Below are positions 24,909 through 33,679 of a DNA stretch of 64,000 nucleotides, in pieces. The stretch covers positions 1-64,000 of the forward strand of contig CALMYQ010000194.1 of assembly GCA_937873655.1 (NCBI GenBank). The letters run 5' to 3'. Source of the stretch: an uncultured Lewinella sp. (GTDB taxonomy: Bacteria; Bacteroidota; Bacteroidia; Chitinophagales; Saprospiraceae). Every line of letters begins with the position of its first letter. Positions within the stretch are counted from its first letter, which is position 1. The notes under the pieces are model-generated. The model was not told where the DNA came from. It ran no database searches and was given only the letters and a program-made list of their open reading frames with translations. Made by a program: the position numbers and the translations under genes.

Positions 24909-27740
24909 TTGAACCGCCACTTTACCAGCCCCGATCCACTTGCCGCCGGAGCGCACCCGGAAGTAATACAGCCCTGGAGGAAGGCGCCTGACGTTGAGCT
25001 CAGCTCGATTGGAACGGACCGGCTGCACCGTTACCATTTTACCGAACCCATCATATAGAACCAGCTCGCCGGATTCGATATCGGCGCCATGGATAGTAAG
25101 CCCGGCCGTTCGGGAAACGGGATTGGGCGCCAGTTGGAGTGCGATCATTTTCGACGGCGGCTCCGGCGCGCTATTCGGACCATTCAGGTAATCTCCTACC
25201 GTATGGAAAGTCGTATTGGTCAATACCGGCGCATTGTAGTCGAAGTAAATACCGGCCTGGTTTTCGATGCGGGCGCCGACGGGCAGGCCGGCGCGCTGCC
25301 CAATGGTGAACTTGATAAACCCGTGTGAAGCCGGCTCATTTGCCGTACTGTCCGGCAAGGCGATCGGATCAAAGGTGAACCTGGCGATACCGGGGCCGTA
25401 CAGCTCGAACCGGTAGGGATGGCTGGACGCTCCGGGTTGGATGGTCGCCGGGTCGAGGAATTTGGATAGGGTATCGATCACCACAATCCGGAATGCCGTA
25501 TCCGTGCCCGTGTTCTGGAACCGGATCAGGTACTCGATCGGGAGATTGGGGTAAATTTCGTTGTCGGACTTATAGCCTTCCGGGAAAGCCGTTTTATCAT
25601 TGGGATCGTAGGAACCCACGTTCTGGCTGCAGTCGGTATCCGAGGATTCGGAATTCCCGTCAACGGAAAACTGATTGACGAACCCCGTGCTGAATGTTCC
25701 GGCGTCGTTGGTGCCGCAGCCTTCCAGGACCGCGCTGACGAATTGCCCGTCGAAAGCATTGGGAAAAAGCGGTGTTTCCAATCGCCAGGTAGAACCGTTA
25801 GCGGCAAAAAGATAATCCTTTTCCTGTCCTTCAGCCAGGTTGTACATCGTCGGCGCCAGCATGACATCGTCTTCTATGACAATAAACTGAGCATCCTGGA
25901 TCAGGCCCGGGCCGTTGTTCTTTAGTTGAAAGGTCACGTTTTCGCCGTCGCATTCGCCGGTCACCGACACGGACGGCGTATCATTTCCGGTAGGGGGGCA
26001 CAGGTTGGAAGCGCTGATCGTTGCTGAAGTGCAATGCGTCTGACCGATGCTGACATTGTCGCACCCAACCAGCACCGTAATGGTAAAAAATCCGCCTTGA
26101 TTGACCCCAAGCGCTCCCAGTTCAAAGATCAGGGTATCACCCGAAGTCTGGTAGGGCAAACTCGCGCTCTGGAGGGTCAGGAAGGGATCGAGCACCACCC
26201 GGACCTCCGTATTTTCCGAAGGAACGGTCCCCTGATTGGAATAATGCACCGAATAGATTGAGGGGAAACAGCGCCGAAGGATACTGGTCGAAATATCAAC
26301 CGACAAATAAGGGCATTCCTGAAAAACTGAAACGGGAAAATCCACGGTGGTCGAGTCATTTACCGTAGAAAGCGTTACCGGTACGCTGCCCGGACAAGGG
26401 CCAAAACCGTAGTACGGCGATGGTAAAACGGCCGTTACCTGGTATTGGCCGGTGTCCAGTCCGACTTCATAATAACCCAGATCGTTGGTCGTAGCGTATA
26501 GGGTCTCTTCGTCATTTTCAATTTCAATAACCCACCCCGAAAGCGCGGTACTCTGGTCGTCGATGATGCAGTCATCATCGAGCGCTACGCTGCCCTGCAG
26601 CAAATGCGGGCTGTACCGCCCATTACCGTCGATGCGGGCCATAATGGCTTCGTATCCTTCCGCCCCGGCCAGGATAAAGCCGGCGTTGCCGTCCGGATAG
26701 ACCCCGGCGAATGACCATGGATGCGAAGTGATATCAGGAAGCCCGGAGGCCCAGATCAATTCACCGTCATCCCGGTATTTGGCGATGATCGGATTCCCGA
26801 TGCTGCTGTAAAACGCCCCCAGTGAGCCGACTGCGATATAGTCCCCGCCGGCTGTCTCGATCAGGTCGGAAACCAGGCCGGTGCCGGGTTGAAGGATCTG
26901 CTGCCAGAGCACTTCACCGTCGGCATCCGTACGGACCAAAACCGGGCCGGGCCCCGCAAATCCGTCGGCCGCAGCCCCGATCAGGTAGCCGCCGGCCGTC
27001 GTTTCGATAATGGAATACCCGTGGGTTGCGGTGGAGATCTGCAGGTTTTTCGACCAGACCAGGTCGGCATTGGCATCAAGTTTGGTCCAGATCAATTCAG
27101 CATTTATGGTTCCGGTTACAATATAGCCGCCGTCGGAAGTCGGCTTCAGGTCCCATTCGCCGTTGTACGGGCTGTGGATAGCCCCGCTGCCCGGAATAGC
27201 TTTCCACCACTGCAGGTTGCCTGTAGCGTCCAGCTTCAGGATGGTCGCGCTGGACGGTGAAAAATCCGGGGTGTAAATGCCGCCCATGACAAATCCGCCG
27301 TCGGGTGTCGGGTTCATGGCGAAACAATTGCTGGTAATAGCCTCAGGGTATTGCCGGGTCAGGACCGTATCGCCGTACAGATCGGTCAGCATGAAGGACA
27401 ATGCCCCGTCCCGGCTGTAGCCTACCGCATACCCGCCATCTACCGGCCAGACATCCGCCGCCTGCACATCCTGGATCTCGCCCTCATTGTAGACCTTTTC
27501 CCATTCCTTGTTGCCCTGAGCATCAGTCTTGGTCAGCCGGATATAGCGCCGGATAGCGCCGGTAGGATAATCCACCTCACTGAGCAGGATGAACCCGCCG
27601 TCGGCGGTGGGCTTGGCGTCGATGCCGACGGTGCCGCCGAAATCGTCAGGGTAATTTCTCACCCAGCCCTGCCCGAAGGCCGCAGTCGCCAGGCTTATCA
27701 ATAACAGGATCCGGAATACCATGGGATAATTTGCTTTCAT
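24906..27740 (-). CDS. T9SS-exported beta-propeller protein with DUF11/DUF7619-like domains (copy 1)
   Basis: A 944-residue protein from the ATG at 27740, giving a signal peptide that ends near TAAFG. Residues about 25-400 are repeats of the type 'PTADGGFILLSEV' / 'TPDGGFVMGGIY' with Trp-containing strands, indicating a beta-propeller. Then come a carboxypeptidase-regulatory-like module (NDLGYYEVGLDTGQYQVTA), a DUF11-like beta-sandwich, a module starting SYDPNDKTAFPEG and ending IYFDYNAPVLTNT (DUF7619-like), and a type A T9SS sorting domain (LAPNPVSRTAG ... LPPGLYYFRVRSGGKW). The sorting domain directs it across the outer membrane to the surface or medium. It is a paralogue of the protein at 37696-40680 and, like it, is divergent from a gene for a helical protein. 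The binding target is unknown. Confidence 0.85.
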   Translation of the reverse strand: MKANYPMVFRILLLISLATAAFGQGWVRNYPDDFGGTVGIDAKPTADGGFILLSEVDYPTGAIRRYIRLTKTDAQGNKEWEKVYNEGEIQDVQAADVWPVDGGYAVGYSRDGALSFMLTDLYGDTVLTRQYPEAITSNCFAMNPTPDGGFVMGGIYTPDFSPSSATILKLDATGNLQWWKAIPGSGAIHSPYNGEWDLKPTSDGGYIVTGTINAELIWTKLDANADLVWSKNLQISTATHGYSIIETTAGGYLIGAAADGFAGPGPVLVRTDADGEVLWQQILQPGTGLVSDLIETAGGDYIAVGSLGAFYSSIGNPIIAKYRDDGELIWASGLPDITSHPWSFAGVYPDGNAGFILAGAEGYEAIMARIDGNGRYSPHLLQGSVALDDDCIIDDQSTALSGWVIEIENDEETLYATTNDLGYYEVGLDTGQYQVTAVLPSPYYGFGPCPGSVPVTLSTVNDSTTVDFPVSVFQECPYLSVDISTSILRRCFPSIYSVHYSNQGTVPSENTEVRVVLDPFLTLQSASLPYQTSGDTLIFELGALGVNQGGFFTITVLVGCDNVSIGQTHCTSATISASNLCPPTGNDTPSVSVTGECDGENVTFQLKNNGPGLIQDAQFIVIEDDVMLAPTMYNLAEGQEKDYLFAANGSTWRLETPLFPNAFDGQFVSAVLEGCGTNDAGTFSTGFVNQFSVDGNSESSDTDCSQNVGSYDPNDKTAFPEGYKSDNEIYPNLPIEYLIRFQNTGTDTAFRIVVIDTLSKFLDPATIQPGASSHPYRFELYGPGIARFTFDPIALPDSTANEPASHGFIKFTIGQRAGLPVGARIENQAGIYFDYNAPVLTNTTFHTVGDYLNGPNSAPEPPSKMIALQLAPNPVSRTAGLTIHGADIESGELVLYDGFGKMVTVQPVRSNRAELNVRRLPPGLYYFRVRSGGKWIGAGKVAVQ

Positions 27741-27959
27741 GTCTGCGCTTTTTGACCTTACAAAAATCTTCCTATTGGCGTTAGAAAACAATAACATTTT
27801 TAATAAAATGTACAAAAAAATATCTGATTAAATTTATTAAAACATTGTCAAACAATAATTTATAAAATAAAATGTACTAATTTTGAAATTATTTTCATAA
27901 CCTGCTTATAAAATTTACGACCTAAAAAAGGTCGGTGCAAACAAGGGCACAGGAAAATC

Positions 27960-29369
27960 ATGAAAAACAGCCGCCTCCTGCAGCTCCTCGAAACCTTCAG
28001 CCGCGCCGAACTCCGCGAATTCGACCGGTTCGTCCGCTCGCCGTATTTCAACCGGCAGGACGAACTCGTCGACTTGCTCGGATTGTTGCTGCCTTTGCTG
28101 TCAGCTCAGCGCCCCGTGCCGGAAAAACCTCAAATCTTTGATCAATTGTTTCCCCGGCAACCCTACGAAGATACCCAAATGCGCCTGATGATGAGTCGTT
28201 TGCTGAAACTGGCCGAACAATTCCTCGCACTGAACGCGTGGCAGGCCGATGACCTGGGTGTCCAGGCCGGCGTCATGACGGCTTACCGGAAGCGGAACCT
28301 CCCGGCCCATTTTGCCTCTGCAGCCCGGTTGCTGTCCGATCAGTTGGAAGCCGGGGCCTATCGCGACCAGGCCTATCACCAACTCCATTTCATCCGGGAA
28401 GAACAGCAACACCTGCTTAATTCAGGGCAGCTGCGGGTCCGCGACCTGAACCTGGAGGAGATCCACCGCCATCTGGATCTGGCCTATTTCATCGCCAAAC
28501 TCCGGTACGCCTGCCTGGCGCTCTCCCGGCAACAGGTTTACAGGAAAGATTATGATCCCGGTATTTTACCGGCGGTACTCAAGTATATCCGGAAAAACGA
28601 CCTGTTGCGGTTTCCGGCTGTGAGCCTCTATTTCCACGCATTGGAAAGCCTGGAGAACCCCGGTAAAGCGGGTTGTTTCGATCGATTCAAGGACCTGTTG
28701 CGCACCCATTTAGGCGTCCTCCCGGGTGAAGAATCCCGGGATTTGCTGCTCATCGCCATCAATTACTGCATTCGCCGGTTGAATGAAGGCGAACGGGCCT
28801 TTGCCCACGAAGGGCTGGCGCTCTACCAGTTCGGACTGGAAAAGGGCATCCTCACAGAAAAGGGCGAACTCTCGCGTTTTACCTACCGGAACATAGCCGC
28901 CATGGCCATCAAGACCGACGCGCTGGATTGGGCCGAGACCTTCATCCACCAATACCGCGATCAGCTCCCGTCGGAATACCGCGAAAGCATGTACAGCTTT
29001 TCCCTCGCCCAACTGGCCTACCGCCGCCGTCAATTCGACCAGGCGCTGAACCTGCTGCAAAAGACTGAATACCAGGATCTCCTGTTCAACCTGGCAGCCA
29101 AAACCCTACAAATGAAGATTTACTACGAAAACAGCGCGTTCGACCTGCTGCACTCCCACCTCGACGCCATGAAGGTATTCCTCGGCCGCAAACGCATCCT
29201 GGGATACCACCGCAACAACTACCTGGCGATCATCCGGTATGCCAAAAAGTTATTGACGGTCAACCCCTATGACAAAGACGCATTGGAGAAACTCCGGCAG
29301 CAGGTGGAAAGGGAGGAAACCCTGACCGAGCGGGAGTGGTTGCTGGAGCAGGTTGATGTATTGAATTGA
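27960..29369 (+). CDS. alpha-helical protein paired with T9SS protein (copy 1)
   Basis: A 469-residue protein with no signal peptide and no transmembrane helix, so probably cytoplasmic. It is almost entirely alpha-helical by composition, with TPR-like helical segments (for example QAYHQLHFIREEQQHLLN, ALDWAETFIHQYRDQLP), but I do not recognise a named domain. It is clearly a paralogue of the protein at 40858-42273: they share the N-terminal pattern 'LLxxLxxxxxxELxxFxxxxxSPxxNxQ', INYCIRRLN, LALYQFGLEKGIL and the C-terminal ILGYHRNNYLAIIRYAKKL / LTEREWLLEQ segments. Both copies are transcribed away from a T9SS beta-propeller gene. The divergent gap (27741-27959) is very AT-rich and must hold both promoters. 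The role is unknown; regulation or pre-export handling of the partner is a guess. The stop codon lies in a TTGAATTGAATTGAA repeat. Confidence 0.75.
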   Translation: MKNSRLLQLLETFSRAELREFDRFVRSPYFNRQDELVDLLGLLLPLLSAQRPVPEKPQIFDQLFPRQPYEDTQMRLMMSRLLKLAEQFLALNAWQADDLGVQAGVMTAYRKRNLPAHFASAARLLSDQLEAGAYRDQAYHQLHFIREEQQHLLNSGQLRVRDLNLEEIHRHLDLAYFIAKLRYACLALSRQQVYRKDYDPGILPAVLKYIRKNDLLRFPAVSLYFHALESLENPGKAGCFDRFKDLLRTHLGVLPGEESRDLLLIAINYCIRRLNEGERAFAHEGLALYQFGLEKGILTEKGELSRFTYRNIAAMAIKTDALDWAETFIHQYRDQLPSEYRESMYSFSLAQLAYRRRQFDQALNLLQKTEYQDLLFNLAAKTLQMKIYYENSAFDLLHSHLDAMKVFLGRKRILGYHRNNYLAIIRYAKKLLTVNPYDKDALEKLRQQVEREETLTEREWLLEQVDVLN

Positions 29370-29389
29370 ATTGAAAAATATCTTCAAAA

Positions 29390-29414
29390 TCACACTGTGA
29401 TAATGGTTAATCAC
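29390..29414. promoter_or_regulatory. possible HipB autorepressor operator
   Basis: An 11-base palindrome TCACACTGTGA (29390-29400) is followed by GTGAT and ATCAC half-sites spaced by 8 bases (29397-29414), which surround the start codon of the hipB-like gene. Antitoxins of this family bind palindromes over their own promoter, so this is a plausible operator. No binding data exist. Confidence 0.4.
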
Positions 29415-29609
29415 ATTGGCGAAATCATAAAAACCAGGCGGAGGGAGTTAAAAATAACCCAGCCCCACCTCGCCGAACTGGCCGGGGTGAGCGTCAATAC
29501 GCTCTATAAACTGGAACGCGGGCAGGGCAATCCGACTTTGGAAATCATCAACAAATTGGCAGAAGTGTTGGGAATGGAATTGACCCTAACCGTCAAAAAG
29601 AATTTTTGA
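29403..29609 (+). CDS. HipB-like helix-turn-helix antitoxin
   Basis: A 68-residue Cro/C1-type (XRE) DNA-binding protein starting at the ATG at 29403; a GTG at 29397 is also in frame. The helix-turn-helix runs from about residue 10 to 55 (IIKTRRRELKITQPHLAEL, VSVNTLYKLERGQGNPTLE) and the protein ends GMELTLTVKKNF, like HipB of the HipBA/HipBST toxin-antitoxin systems. It is directly followed by a fragment of a hipA-like gene, with a 3- to 5-base gap to that ATG, which supports the assignment. The partner toxin is truncated, so this is probably an orphaned antitoxin or a transcriptional regulator. Palindromes around its start suggest self-repression. Confidence 0.85.
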   Translation: MVNHIGEIIKTRRRELKITQPHLAELAGVSVNTLYKLERGQGNPTLEIINKLAEVLGMELTLTVKKNF

Positions 29610-29614
29610 ACTGG

Positions 29615-29795
29615 ATGCGAACATTGGAGATTTACCGGAATGGCGTCAAAGCAGGCTTGTTAACGGAGTCAGCTCACCGTCATTATGTTTTCACCTATGA
29701 AGACAACTATTTCAGCGATTCAACCATGCCCGCCATCAGCCTGACCCTCCCAAAAAACCAAAAGGAATACCGCAGCGAATATTTATTCCCGGACA
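29615..29795 (+). pseudogene. truncated hipA N-terminal fragment
   Basis: Translation from the ATG at 29615 gives MRTLEIYRNGVKAGLL and then YVFTYEDNYFSDS and PAISLTLPKNQKEYRSEY, which match the first subdomain of HipA kinases (or the HipS subunit of HipBST systems). After 'EYLFP' the match stops: the frame runs on only as the antisense of the convergent amidohydrolase gene until a stop at 29893. The kinase body with its catalytic residues is absent from the window. The junction at about 29785-29795 coincides with the stop codon (29783-29785) of the amidohydrolase gene, so recombination or insertion at this site removed the toxin. Confidence 0.75.
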
Positions 29796-31279
29796 GACAA
29801 TTCATCCCTTTCAACCACTTCTCCGCCCAGGATGATTTTCTCAATATCATCATAAGCCTCCACTTCCTCCAGGGGGTTCTTTGTCAAAAGTAACATATTG
29901 GCCCGTTTTCCAACCGCTATTGAGCCGATATGGGAATCCAGATGGAAGGCAGCCGCATTATTAATCGTAGCAGACGCCAGGATTTTATCGAGCGGGACCC
30001 CGGCCTCGTGCATCATCCTGATCTCCGCATAACCGTTCAAGCCGGGCGGGTTCCCATAGGTAGGCGCGGAAGGGGTATCCGTTCCGAACAGAATCAGGCC
30101 GCCGTTGTCCGACAAGTACTTTAATGCGCGATCCCCATGCGCCTGAATTCTGCCATAGATCTCATTGACTTCCTCTGGTGAATACCCTTCAAAAAGCTCC
30201 TTTGCAAACCACTGACCTTCATCCGTTTTATACCAGGCTATCATATCGGCGGGGACAACCTTCCTGAGCCGGGGATCATCCAGGAACGCCCGGTCGGCCA
30301 ATACCCTTTCCCCCTCCAGTACGGTCAAGGTCGGGGTATAACCGATCTGTTTCCGGATCTGCTGGTCCAATACGTCTTTTATCGCTTCCGGTAAGGAGTC
30401 ATTCGGTACAGCCTTATAGTCTCCCCAGTTCCATAAGCCATGGGCAATTATATCCACGCCCACCTCGCTCAATATAGCATGCGATTCCAGAGAATTCCCA
30501 TGGACCGTGAGCACCAACCCGTTCTTATGGGCTTCTTCCTGGAGATTCACCAGAATCTCTTTTGTCGGGACCGGCAGGTCGGCCATGCCGTGGAACCCGG
30601 TTTCATAATAGGCTTTAACGGCAATGGCCCCCGATTCCCTGATGCGTTTTACTACGGCTTCAGGAGTATGGTCCGCAGGGTCATATTGATCCGGGATATT
30701 TTCCGCTTCGCTTTCCAGGTAAATGAAATTGGGTGTGATTTCAAAACGGATCGACTCCGGTGCAAAATTCATAGGGTACCCATTAGCGACCGACGCCCCC
30801 GACCAGCCGGTATGGTAAAGGTCCGGTTTCAAAGGTTGATCATGAATGAAGCCGATCAGGTCCTGGGTTATCCCGCCGAGGTTGATCAACGTGGTAAATC
30901 CAAAATACAGATAACTCCTGGGCATTTGAGTCTTGAAGCCGGCAACCAAATCAGGGTTGTTTTCCAATTGCTGATAGGCCATCCCCTGAACTTCCGTGAT
31001 ATGCACGTGGCTGTCGATCAGGCCCGGAATCAAATACTTACCCTTTCCTTCAATTTTCCGGTATTTCCCCCGGATCTTCGGTTCTGCTTCCCCGACATAG
31101 AGTATCTTTTCACCTTCCGTGACCACGTGCCCGTTGAACGGACTAAAATCGCCGTTCTCACCCGCCAGGATCGTCACACCTGAAATATGCACCCCATGGG
31201 TCAGCTCAAAGGTCCTTTTGCTCTCAGTACAGGAAAAAACAAGAAATGCTGAAATCAGAACAAGGCATATTTTTTTCAT
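29783..31279 (-). CDS. exported amidohydrolase (imidazolonepropionase-like) lipoprotein
   Basis: A 498-residue metal-dependent hydrolase of the amidohydrolase superfamily with a lipoprotein signal peptide (lipobox LVFSC, Cys at about 17). The first metal motif is GLIDSHVHI (about 90), with further ligands expected in VLTVHGNSLESH and IIAHGLWNWG and the final Asp in ILFGTDTPSAP. Family members cleave cyclic or peptide amide bonds; some act as prolidase-like enzymes or on N-acyl compounds. The gene ends exactly at the broken hipA-like fragment, and its last codons and stop appear to come from that sequence, so its C-terminus may have been altered when the region was joined. The substrate is not known. 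Confidence 0.85.
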   Translation of the reverse strand: MKKICLVLISAFLVFSCTESKRTFELTHGVHISGVTILAGENGDFSPFNGHVVTEGEKILYVGEAEPKIRGKYRKIEGKGKYLIPGLIDSHVHITEVQGMAYQQLENNPDLVAGFKTQMPRSYLYFGFTTLINLGGITQDLIGFIHDQPLKPDLYHTGWSGASVANGYPMNFAPESIRFEITPNFIYLESEAENIPDQYDPADHTPEAVVKRIRESGAIAVKAYYETGFHGMADLPVPTKEILVNLQEEAHKNGLVLTVHGNSLESHAILSEVGVDIIAHGLWNWGDYKAVPNDSLPEAIKDVLDQQIRKQIGYTPTLTVLEGERVLADRAFLDDPRLRKVVPADMIAWYKTDEGQWFAKELFEGYSPEEVNEIYGRIQAHGDRALKYLSDNGGLILFGTDTPSAPTYGNPPGLNGYAEIRMMHEAGVPLDKILASATINNAAAFHLDSHIGSIAVGKRANMLLLTKNPLEEVEAYDDIEKIILGGEVVERDELSVRE

Positions 31280-31307
31280 CTTACTTTTCTTTTAATGATG
31301 CAAATAA

Positions 31308-31426
31308 TCTCCCTCTCTCTCACCCTCACCCCCTTCCCATCCGACGAAGCCTCGGGCGAAGTCGGGCTCCCTGTGCCGAGCGAAGCCAATGCATCACCCT
31401 CTCACGCCCTCTCTCACCACCTCTCA
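31308..31426. repeat. CTCTCAC-type repeat with imperfect insert at gene 3' end
   Basis: CTCTCTCACCCTCACC and CACCCTCTCACGCCCTCTCTCACC blocks flank a central GC-rich segment containing CGAAGCC and GGGCGAAG words. The stretch runs into the stop codon (31424-31426) of the gene for the clan-D glycosidase. It belongs to the same repeat family as 20085-20156 and 60890-60968. Confidence 0.8.
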
Positions 31427-33553
31427 CTCCACCACCCACCATCCAAATCCATTCCCCGCCACTTCCACCTCCAGTTCAATATGATATTCCCGGTCCAGTT
31501 GATAGGTTTTCGTTTTTCCATCGGCTCCGGTAACGCTTGCCGCATCCGTCAATCCCGTATAGTACAGCGGCACCCTGATCCGTTTTCTGACCGGCGTCGG
31601 CAGCGGGTTGAACACCGCCAACAGGCCCTTTTCCTTCCCGCCGGGGTTCACATTCAGCCAGTAATCGATGTCCCGGCCGTCGGGGCGGCGCAGGTGAAGG
31701 ATATCCCCTTCCAGCACTTCCCGATGGGCTTTAAACCAGCTTACCTGTTCCTCAACCATTTTGCGGGTGGCGTCCGTATCGTATAACCTGGGGCCCCGGT
31801 AGCAGGCCTGCACACCGCCGCTCAGGTTGCAAAACAGCATCTGCCGGTAGTGATCCAGGTGTTCCGACAGCGGCTCGATGGTGGCCGCTGCGCCGCCGCC
31901 CTGGTATTCCGTCAACGGCACAAACATCCAACCCATGGAAGGCGCTTTTTCCCAGGTACCGTCAAAGATATTCTGTCGGGTGTGGATCACCTGCTGGTCG
32001 CGCGGCAATGACCAGTTGACCTCCCGGTACCCCATTGCGCACTTGTTGGCGCCGGCCAGGTAGTAATAATCCGGCACATTGAGGTAAACGCCCTCCTTCC
32101 GGCACCACCGGTAAAAATCCCGGATCATCTCGTATTGCCGCCAGCGGGAATCCGCCCAGCCTTTGTGACCGGGATGGCTTGTGGAAAGGCAAGGATCGCC
32201 GGGGTAACTGCCGTCATGCTCCAGGAGGTTGAAGCCCGTTTTTTCATAAAACTGATACAGCTTGCGGAAATAATCCCGGCCCCACGCGCTTTGCAGGCAG
32301 GGCGAGTTGCCGAATGTCGGGGTCATGCCTTCCGGAAGCGCCACATCCTGGCCGTCGCCGATCTTTCGGGAAGCCAGCAGGGAATATCCGCCGATCTCCA
32401 CGCCTTTGGAGCGCGCGTAATCCGCATATTTTTTCATCTCCGCCAGGTATTCGGGGCGTTCATCCTCGATATTGAAGCCGCTGCCGAAGGTAAGGATCAC
32501 CATTTCAAAACCGACCTCCGCGCATTGGTCGATCGCATTTTTGACGGTCTCCCAGTCGGCGTACCGCACGTGCATCATCAGCGGGTTTTCGGTTGTCCAG
32601 GGTGCAATTGTGCGGTACAGGCGGCGCTGCGCCAGCCCCATCCGCTCGCGGTCATAGCTGTCGTAGGCCATTATATAAGTAGTGAAGGTGGTCAGTTCGG
32701 CTCCTTCTTCCAGGTCAATACCCGGTCCGATCTCGGGGTATACCTTCAGCAGACAGGGCGTTTTCCGCTCGTAATGGACTTGTGAGCTGTAATCCGGGTC
32801 GGGCTCCCAATGCACCGCCCATCGGTTGGCGGGCCCTGCGGCCATGCCGTTGAATGCGTAATCCGTCTCCACATGCAGGTGCGGCGTCGGGTACGGCACG
32901 CCCTTCCCCTCTACCCAGGAAGCGTATTCGATTGCCGCCAGTTGTTCGCTGACAAACCCGTCGATCCGGATCGGAGCGGTTTGCAGATTTTTAATGGTCA
33001 GCCATTTGGCCATGACCGGAATATCGTCGTACAGGATATAATGCACAACCATCTCAACCTTGCTTTCACGGGCGTACCTGAATTGCAGGTGAACGCCCTT
33101 CGGCGGCCAAGCGGCATCCGGTGCATGGTGTCTCGGGCTTTTCCATTCGATCGCGGGAATGTCATTTGAATAGTCAAAATCATGCAGCGTCATGGAGCCG
33201 GGCAGGGCCGTCAGGTCACGCTCCCATTCCGGACGGAAAAAGGCGTAATTCGGCTGGCCGGTCAATCCGCCTACCTGGATCGTATCACCGTTGATCACCA
33301 CTTCCGCTTCCGGTTTGACGCCCCGGATCAGGGACTCGCCGGTCATCAGGTTGTCAAAGGCTGTCGTGGCACAGTCAGGCGACAGCAGGAATCGCCTCGC
33401 GATCAACCCATTGGTCAGGGTAACCGACCTGCCGTCTTCGGATTTTTCAACCCGGGCCGGATAACGCCCTTTGGTGAGCAGCCAATCCGCAGATTGCCCG
33501 TAAGCTGACCAACTAAAGGCCAGGCACAGTATGAAGTTTAAAGCGGTCTTCAT
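31424..33553 (-). CDS. secreted alpha-galactosidase-like glycoside hydrolase (clan GH-D)
   Basis: A 709-residue protein with a signal peptide ending at about WSAYGQ. The N-terminal half is a beta-sandwich of the GH36/GH31-supporting type; the middle contains a TIM-barrel region with the features of clan D: MMHVRYADWETVKNAI, FEMVILTFGSG, YARSKGVEIGGYSLLASR and the putative catalytic Asp in NLLEHDGSYPGDPC. A C-terminal beta domain follows (ILHLRRPDGRDIDYWLN, then LLAVFNPL). It should act on alpha-galactose-containing or related plant or algal glycans in the periplasm. The family assignment is by motif shape and order, not by alignment, and the exact substrate is uncertain. It is followed by CT-type repeats at its stop codon. 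The neighbouring exported genes do not form an obvious polysaccharide utilisation locus: no SusC/SusD is seen. Confidence 0.7.
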   Translation of the reverse strand: MKTALNFILCLAFSWSAYGQSADWLLTKGRYPARVEKSEDGRSVTLTNGLIARRFLLSPDCATTAFDNLMTGESLIRGVKPEAEVVINGDTIQVGGLTGQPNYAFFRPEWERDLTALPGSMTLHDFDYSNDIPAIEWKSPRHHAPDAAWPPKGVHLQFRYARESKVEMVVHYILYDDIPVMAKWLTIKNLQTAPIRIDGFVSEQLAAIEYASWVEGKGVPYPTPHLHVETDYAFNGMAAGPANRWAVHWEPDPDYSSQVHYERKTPCLLKVYPEIGPGIDLEEGAELTTFTTYIMAYDSYDRERMGLAQRRLYRTIAPWTTENPLMMHVRYADWETVKNAIDQCAEVGFEMVILTFGSGFNIEDERPEYLAEMKKYADYARSKGVEIGGYSLLASRKIGDGQDVALPEGMTPTFGNSPCLQSAWGRDYFRKLYQFYEKTGFNLLEHDGSYPGDPCLSTSHPGHKGWADSRWRQYEMIRDFYRWCRKEGVYLNVPDYYYLAGANKCAMGYREVNWSLPRDQQVIHTRQNIFDGTWEKAPSMGWMFVPLTEYQGGGAAATIEPLSEHLDHYRQMLFCNLSGGVQACYRGPRLYDTDATRKMVEEQVSWFKAHREVLEGDILHLRRPDGRDIDYWLNVNPGGKEKGLLAVFNPLPTPVRKRIRVPLYYTGLTDAASVTGADGKTKTYQLDREYHIELEVEVAGNGFGWWVVE

Positions 33554-33626
33554 CGGAATCGTTTTGTCCCCTAAAGATAAGGATTGCCCGGAATGTGACG
33601 AACGGCGTCAAAATGTGACCAATCGA

Positions 33627-33658
33627 TTTGTACAACTCCTTGGTTTTAAATAACTTTA
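33627..33658 (+). promoter_or_regulatory. Bacteroidota-type promoter
   Basis: TTTG (33627-33630), 20 bases of spacer, then TAACTTTA (33651-33658), which matches the -33 TTTG / -7 TAnnTTTG consensus except for the last base. Transcription would start near 33665, giving a 15-base leader before the ATG at 33680. Confidence 0.5.
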
Positions 33659-33679
33659 GCAATCCAAAAAATACAGACC

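Noticed and set aside
29606..29893. A complete HipS-like protein of 95 residues
   Set aside because: The last 30 residues are read from DNA that encodes the amidohydrolase on the other strand and do not match the HipA family.
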